Shown: piece by piece, positions 41,789 to 41,804 of the stretch
How the letters are laid out: every line of letters starts with the position of its first letter
How positions within the stretch are numbered: position 1 is the stretch's first letter
Assembly: GCA_902796925.1 (NCBI GenBank)
Contig: CADBQW010000097.1
Span: 1 to 41,804 of the forward strand
Direction of reading: 5' to 3'
From: an uncultured bacterium
GTDB taxonomy: Bacteria > Cyanobacteriota > Vampirovibrionia > Gastranaerophilales > Gastranaerophilaceae
DNA: 41,804 nt
The notes under the pieces: generated by a model
What the model was told of the DNA's origin: nothing
Seen by the model: only the letters and a program-made list of their open reading frames with translations
Databases searched by the model: none
Translations under genes and position numbers: made by a program

Positions 41789-41804
41789 ATGACAGAAGAT
41801 AGCA
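41789..41804 (+). CDS. Start of a gene cut by the window edge
   Basis: ATG at 41789 opens a frame (MTEDS) that runs off the window. It has a strong Shine-Dalgarno sequence, GGAGGA, eight bases upstream and a perfect TTGACA promoter. Five codons are too few to identify the product. Confidence 0.6.

Overview
The window is a 41.8 kb piece of an AT-rich bacterial chromosome. It most resembles a gut member of the Gastranaerophilales (Vampirovibrionia, formerly Melainabacteria), the non-photosynthetic sisters of Cyanobacteria. That placement is inferred from gene content: a pilin with the N-terminal G|FTLSE processing site and the C-terminal NWEMNY ending common in this group, histidine kinases with the cyanobacterial-style FVATLTHDL phosphoacceptor box, a trimeric [FeFe] hydrogenase implying fermentative life, and a KdsC-type phosphatase implying a Gram-negative envelope. 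I saw no rRNA, tRNA, CRISPR array, transposase or prophage genes.

Layout. 1-6.3 kb: the tail of an upstream gene, an FAD-dependent dehydrogenase, an orphan sensor kinase, and a convergent nucleotide-metabolism set on the minus strand (divergent PurH homologue, dCMP deaminase, uridine-kinase-like P-loop protein). 6.5-8.4 kb: an EF-hand-like protein and a type IV pilin-like protein with an inserted region carrying HETAH. 8.5-15.5 kb: a receiver-PAS-kinase protein overlapping a NarL-type response regulator, then a secreted coiled-coil protein, a TPR protein and a GT-C membrane glycosyltransferase. 15.6-21.4 kb: lineage-specific proteins (two membrane-associated, one behind a sigma-28-like promoter, one small secreted Cys-rich) and an unexported 5'-nucleotidase-like metallophosphoesterase. 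21.4-26.0 kb: the hydrogenase operon hydC-hydB-hydA, interrupted between hydB and hydA by a four-helix-bundle (23S rRNA intervening-sequence type) gene bracketed by perfect 21-bp inverted repeats.

26.1-31.3 kb: a DUF486 membrane protein, gltX, a non-coding stretch of about 500 bp, a BlaI/MecI-type repressor, an unknown protein, radA, and cdd with a small zinc protein. 31.5-37.1 kb: a tiny membrane protein, a large GT-C-like membrane protein, and the operon kdsC-like / TPR / lysC, in which two genes start at TTG. 37.2-41.8 kb: a third sensor kinase, rph, a small secreted coiled-coil protein, a zinc-ribbon and membrane-protein pair, a periplasm-facing thioredoxin, and the start of another gene at the right edge.

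Points that deserve a second look: (1) the inverted-repeat-bracketed intervening-type gene inside the hydrogenase mRNA, built like an rRNA intervening sequence but in a protein-coding operon; (2) three genes (two sensor kinases and radA) whose promoters put the start codon exactly where transcription should begin, so probable leaderless mRNAs; (3) a pilin split by an insertion with a zincin-like motif; (4) a near-perfect FliA-type promoter before a protein with helical ends; (5) a PurH homologue lacking key IMP-cyclohydrolase residues. All functional calls come from reading sequence motifs. No database search was possible.
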